From assembly GCA_016219875.1 (NCBI GenBank), contig JACRJZ010000163.1:1-64000 (forward strand): DNA of 64,000 nt, read 5' to 3'. The notes beneath the pieces were generated by a model. That model was not told where the DNA came from. It made no database searches and worked only from the letters and a program-made list of their open reading frames with translations. Shown here in pieces: positions 60,845 to 64,000 of the stretch. Position 1 is the first letter of the stretch. Every line of letters starts with the position of its first letter. This stretch comes from Verrucomicrobiota bacterium. GTDB lineage: Bacteria; Verrucomicrobiota; Verrucomicrobiia; Limisphaerales; JACRJZ01. The position numbers and the translations under genes are program-made.

Positions 60845-62683
60845 ATGTTAACCCGAAGACGATTTGGTGTCAGCCTGGTTTCTTTGGCGGGGCTGAGTTG
60901 TGCCATTGGTCCTGAAGTGCTCTTCGCAGCGGGCGAAGGAAAAGACCGGCTCTCGGTTTCACAGCGGCGTTCGCTGTTGGCCGCTCTGGCGAAGGAAGAC
61001 GAGAACTACGACCCGGCGGTGGGCATGTTGCGGGCGCGCGGCACCGGTGGTCCCGGCTACCACACAACAGTCAAATCCGGCGTCGTCCATTCCACCCGCT
61101 CGGCACTCACCTACGCCGCGGCCTTGCTCGACAGCGGCGAAGAAGCCCGGCTCCAGCGGGCGAAGGACATTTTGCGCACGGTGATCGCCTTGCAGGACCA
61201 GAATCCCCAAAGCAAGACCTACGGCATCTGGTCGTGGTATCTGGAGGAGCCGCTGGCGAAGATGTCGCCGCCCGACTGGAACTGGGCAGACTTCTGCGGC
61301 GTGCAATTGCTGGCGGCGTGGATCGGGCATCACGACCGCTTGGGGGAGGAACTCGCCGGACGCGTGCGTGAGGCCATCCAACACGCCGCGCGCTCCATCG
61401 AACGGCGCAACGTGCAGCCCGGCTACACCAACATCGCGGTCATGGGCACCTACGGGACGCTGGTGGCCGCGCAGGAGTTCGGGCTGGAAGACTTGCGGGA
61501 CTACGCGCGCACACGCCTCAGGAACCTCCACGCGCACACGATGGCGCAAGGCTCCTTCAGCGAATTCAACAGCCCGACCTATTCCGTCGTCCTGCTGGCG
61601 GAACTCTCTCGGATGTTGCTGCACGTGCGCGTTGGGGAGGACCGCAAGTTCATCCGCGAACTACACGACTTGGCGTGGAAGCACGTCGCCACGCACTTCC
61701 ACGCACCGACGCGCCAATGGGCCGGCCCGCACAGCCGCTGCTACGAAACCGATTTGCACAAGCACCGCCAGACCCTGGCGTTTCTCGACGCTGCGACCGG
61801 AAGGAAGGCACGGTTAATCGAGGAAGACACTTTGCCGCTGGGTCTGGACGCGTATCGACTGCCGTTGGAATGCCCCCCGGAACTGGTGCCGTTGTTCTGC
61901 GAACTGCCTGCGCCGCGTCAAGTGGTGGAAACCTTCCTCGGCGGCAAGACGCCCGTGATCGGCACGACCTGGTTGCATCCGCGTTTCACTTTGGGCAGCG
62001 TGAACCGCGGGCATTTCTGGAACCAGATGCGCGCCTTGCTCGCCTATTGGGGCACGCCGGAGAAGTCCACTTACCTTCGGGTGCGATTCTTGCACGACGA
62101 CTACGACTTCTGCTCGGCGCTCTTGTTCACGGCCCAGCACGAGGGTTGCGGGCTGGCAACGATGGTGTTCGCCACGGATCACGGCGACACGCATCCCGGG
62201 TTGGACCCGCTGAAGAATGGCGTGATCGAGGCGAGAGATCTTCGGCTCCGCTTTGAACTGAACGGCGGCTCGTCCACGCTCGAAGTGGTGTTGCCGAAGT
62301 CAGCGACCGAGCCAGTGCGCATTCAGGATCGCGGCCTGACCGTGCGGCTGCATCGGATTGGAGATTCCTTCGATGGCAGCCGCGTTCGCTGGGAACTCGG
62401 CGAGAGCCAGCCAGCCCGATTCGTGGATGCGGTCTTTCACTCTGGCGAAAAGAAACGGTTCGATCTGAAGGCGTGCCGCGAAGCGTTTGTCAGTTTCGCG
62501 CTGGAAATCCTGCCGCCGGGAGAAAGCCCGGCGCAGGCGGAGCCGCGCCTGACGACCGCGAACGGCCGCGCCAGCAGTGAGTGGAAGACCGCAAGGAGGA
62601 CGTTGCGCGTGGAAACGCCGGTGAAACCAGGGCCGCGCGGTGCGCGCAACGGCGAGGCGGTTGTAGCGGTCACGGCAGGATGA
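60845..62683 (+). CDS. Tat-exported hypothetical protein
   Basis: 612 residues. The N-terminus has a twin-arginine-like signal (MLTRRRFGVSLVSLAGLSCA). The middle is largely helical and repetitive in character (NWADFCGVQLLAAWIGHHDR; YTNIAVMGTYGTLVAAQEFG), resembling an alpha-toroid. A C-terminal beta region follows (SLEVVLPKSATEPVRI-type strands). It resembles secreted heparinase/lyase-like proteins but has no motif I can name. It reads towards the GH5-like gene and may belong with it in carbohydrate use. Confidence 0.65.
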   Translation: MLTRRRFGVSLVSLAGLSCAIGPEVLFAAGEGKDRLSVSQRRSLLAALAKEDENYDPAVGMLRARGTGGPGYHTTVKSGVVHSTRSALTYAAALLDSGEEARLQRAKDILRTVIALQDQNPQSKTYGIWSWYLEEPLAKMSPPDWNWADFCGVQLLAAWIGHHDRLGEELAGRVREAIQHAARSIERRNVQPGYTNIAVMGTYGTLVAAQEFGLEDLRDYARTRLRNLHAHTMAQGSFSEFNSPTYSVVLLAELSRMLLHVRVGEDRKFIRELHDLAWKHVATHFHAPTRQWAGPHSRCYETDLHKHRQTLAFLDAATGRKARLIEEDTLPLGLDAYRLPLECPPELVPLFCELPAPRQVVETFLGGKTPVIGTTWLHPRFTLGSVNRGHFWNQMRALLAYWGTPEKSTYLRVRFLHDDYDFCSALLFTAQHEGCGLATMVFATDHGDTHPGLDPLKNGVIEARDLRLRFELNGGSSTLEVVLPKSATEPVRIQDRGLTVRLHRIGDSFDGSRVRWELGESQPARFVDAVFHSGEKKRFDLKACREAFVSFALEILPPGESPAQAEPRLTTANGRASSEWKTARRTLRVETPVKPGPRGARNGEAVVAVTAG

Positions 62684-62707
62684 CGGTCGAGGTGCAGCCA
62701 GAATCCT

Positions 62708-62772
62708 GTAGCAGCCGACGTGAGGAGGCTCAAACTCCAAAGAAATCGGAGCCTCCTCACGTCGGCTGCTAC
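62708..62772. repeat. GTAGCAGCCGACGTGAGG palindrome before the GH5-like gene
   Basis: Perfect 24-nt arms at 62708-62731 and 62749-62772, with a 17-nt spacer. It lies 72 bp before the start of the GH5-like gene and after the Tat protein gene, so it could end one transcript or affect the next. Confidence 0.92.
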
Positions 62773-62843
62773 GGTTTGAAAGCAGCTCTTCCGTCTCCCA
62801 GTTTTGGCTGGCCGTTGCTTGGCGGGATGCTTCAATCGCCGCC

Positions 62844-64000
62844 ATGAAATCCGGTTGCCCTCTCTCGTTCGCCCTGCTCTGCGGACTGCTGCTCACATCT
62901 AGTGTCGGTCACAGCCAATCCTCTGCCGCGTCTCCTCTCGTGACGCCCTACGCCCAGAAAGGACGGCTCGAAATCCACGGCGTCTCTCTCAGCGCGCCGA
63001 CGCTGCCGCGCTTCAGCAGACTGGACGCGACCGTCGATCTCTCGGCCACGTTCGACAACCCGTTCGACCCCGCTGACATCGCCCTCGACGCGCGTGTGAC
63101 GGCGCCGTCAGGCAAGACAGTGACCGTCCCCGGCTTCCTATACCGGCCCTTCCAGCGCGAATTGAAAGACGGCCGCGAAGTGCTGACGTCTGCCGAAGCC
63201 CCGTCTTGGCGGGTTCGGTTTGCGCCGGCGGAACTCGGCGAGCACAGCCTTGTCGTCCACGTGAAGGATCGTTCCGGCACCGCGCAGTCGAAGTCAGTTC
63301 AGTTCACCGTGACGGCTTCCGCCTCGCCCGGCTTCGCGAGAGTCAGCCGCCGCGATCCTCGCTACTTCGACTTCGACAACGGCCACTCCTTCTTCCCCAT
63401 CGGTGCCAATGTCTGCTGGGCCTACAACCGCGGAACGTTCGACTATGACGAGTGGTTCGGTCGCTACGCTGAGTCCGGCTGCAACTTCGGGCGGCTTTGG
63501 CTCTCGCCCAATTGGACCACGTTCGCTTTGGAGCGGGCTGGCAAGCGCGCGGACGGTCTGGGCATGGGGCAATTCGATCTGGGCAACGCCTGGCGGATTG
63601 ACCGCGTGCTCGAACTGGCCACCGAGCGCGGCCTTTACCTCAAGCTCTGCATCGACTCCTACAACATCCTCCGGCAGCGCGACGGCTACCCGCAGTGGGA
63701 CAACACCCCGCACAACGCGGTCCACGGTGGTCCGTTGCAGCGCCCGACGGATTTTTGGACGGACTCCGCGATGGACAAGTTCTATCGCGACAAGCTTCGC
63801 TACCTCGTGGCGCGCTACGGGGCGTTCACGCACGTCTTCGCCTGGGAATTCTGGAACGAAGTCGATATCACCACCGGCTACAAGACGGAGCCGGCCCGCG
63901 CCTGGCACGAGCGCATGGCCCGCGAACTGCGCGCGCTCGACCCTTGGCAGCACCTCATCACGACCAGCTTCGCGAATACGCCGGGCGATCCGGTCATCGA
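62844..64000 (+). CDS. DUF5060/GH5-like glycoside hydrolase (partial, runs off the window)
   Basis: 385 codons visible, open to the window edge. A signal peptide (MKSGCPLSFALLCGLLLTSS) is followed by a DUF5060 beta-sandwich (about 40-155: LPRFSRLDATVDLSATFDNP) and a GH-A TIM barrel: FFPIGANVCWAYNRG, GCNFGRLWLSPNW, LYLKLCIDSYN, and FAWEFWNEVDITTG, in which E339 is the likely acid/base. DUF5060 with GH5-type barrels is found in secreted beta-glucan or mannan hydrolases. The nucleophile Glu lies beyond the window. Confidence 0.82.
   Translation, partial: MKSGCPLSFALLCGLLLTSSVGHSQSSAASPLVTPYAQKGRLEIHGVSLSAPTLPRFSRLDATVDLSATFDNPFDPADIALDARVTAPSGKTVTVPGFLYRPFQRELKDGREVLTSAEAPSWRVRFAPAELGEHSLVVHVKDRSGTAQSKSVQFTVTASASPGFARVSRRDPRYFDFDNGHSFFPIGANVCWAYNRGTFDYDEWFGRYAESGCNFGRLWLSPNWTTFALERAGKRADGLGMGQFDLGNAWRIDRVLELATERGLYLKLCIDSYNILRQRDGYPQWDNTPHNAVHGGPLQRPTDFWTDSAMDKFYRDKLRYLVARYGAFTHVFAWEFWNEVDITTGYKTEPARAWHERMARELRALDPWQHLITTSFANTPGDPVI

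Overview
The window looks like a chromosomal piece of a high-GC, free-living bacterium of the Verrucomicrobiota, most likely the Limisphaerales/Pedosphaeraceae side. This is inferred from gene content: GH106, GH95, GH43 and DUF5060/GH5-type secreted glycosidases, Tat-exported Gfo/Idh-type oxidoreductases, a PEP-CTERM protein, giant CARDB/Calx-beta surface proteins, an HzsA-related multihaem protein and a tyrA-aroA-cmk-plsC run. Shine-Dalgarno sequences are absent at most starts I inspected. There are no rRNA genes, convincing tRNAs, CRISPR arrays or transposase genes.

Layout. 1-137 is the 3' end (domains V and VI) of a group II intron. 168-6033 holds divergent secreted alpha-L-rhamnosidase (GH106) and alpha-L-fucosidase (GH95) genes. 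6174-10841, all on the minus strand, is a stack: a URO-D family enzyme, then higBA, hicBA and an M48 peptidase, each followed by a short piece resembling the URO-D gene's 3' end. 10972-17431 is an operon-like run: solute-binding lipoprotein, ABC permease fused to an NHL lipoprotein, and a large VWA protein. 17540-20123 has a Gfo/Idh oxidoreductase and a secreted hypothetical. 20493-24565 is tyrA-aroA-cmk-plsC (aromatic amino acid, nucleotide and lipid biosynthesis), then cutA and a class V aminotransferase. 26254-30414 is mixed accessory DNA: nucleotidyltransferase, PEP-CTERM protein, GH43, DUF6883/DUF4926 pair and an Lrp regulator. 30570-36638 has an MnmC-like methyltransferase, an exopolysaccharide-type trio (DUF362, WecG/TagA, CapK-like) and a PilT-like ATPase. 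36823-52307 holds a DUF5696/GH101-like enzyme, a 3238-residue surface protein and the HzsA-related protein. 52651-54927 is an ECF sigma / anti-sigma / secreted protein operon. 55129-60715 has an aspartic protease, a PA14 protein, brnTA and moxR, with a copy of the moxR 3' end beyond brnTA. 60845-64000 has a Tat-exported hypothetical and a truncated DUF5060/GH5 gene.

Two signals stand out. First, about ten families of short hyphenated inverted repeats fill intergenic gaps and also sit in frame inside conserved genes (aroA, GH95, GH106, ABC permease, HzsA-like, MnmC-like, the giant protein). They write the stop codons of plsC and cutA and the likely start of cmk, and one lies at the junction of a two-gene fusion. 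They behave like the palindromic coding repeats known from Rickettsia, but with more families. Second, toxin-antitoxin modules sit directly at the 3' end of a host gene (URO-D, moxR), with a diverged duplicate of that 3' end on the far side and no recombinase nearby. This suggests an undescribed mode of cassette insertion at gene 3' ends.
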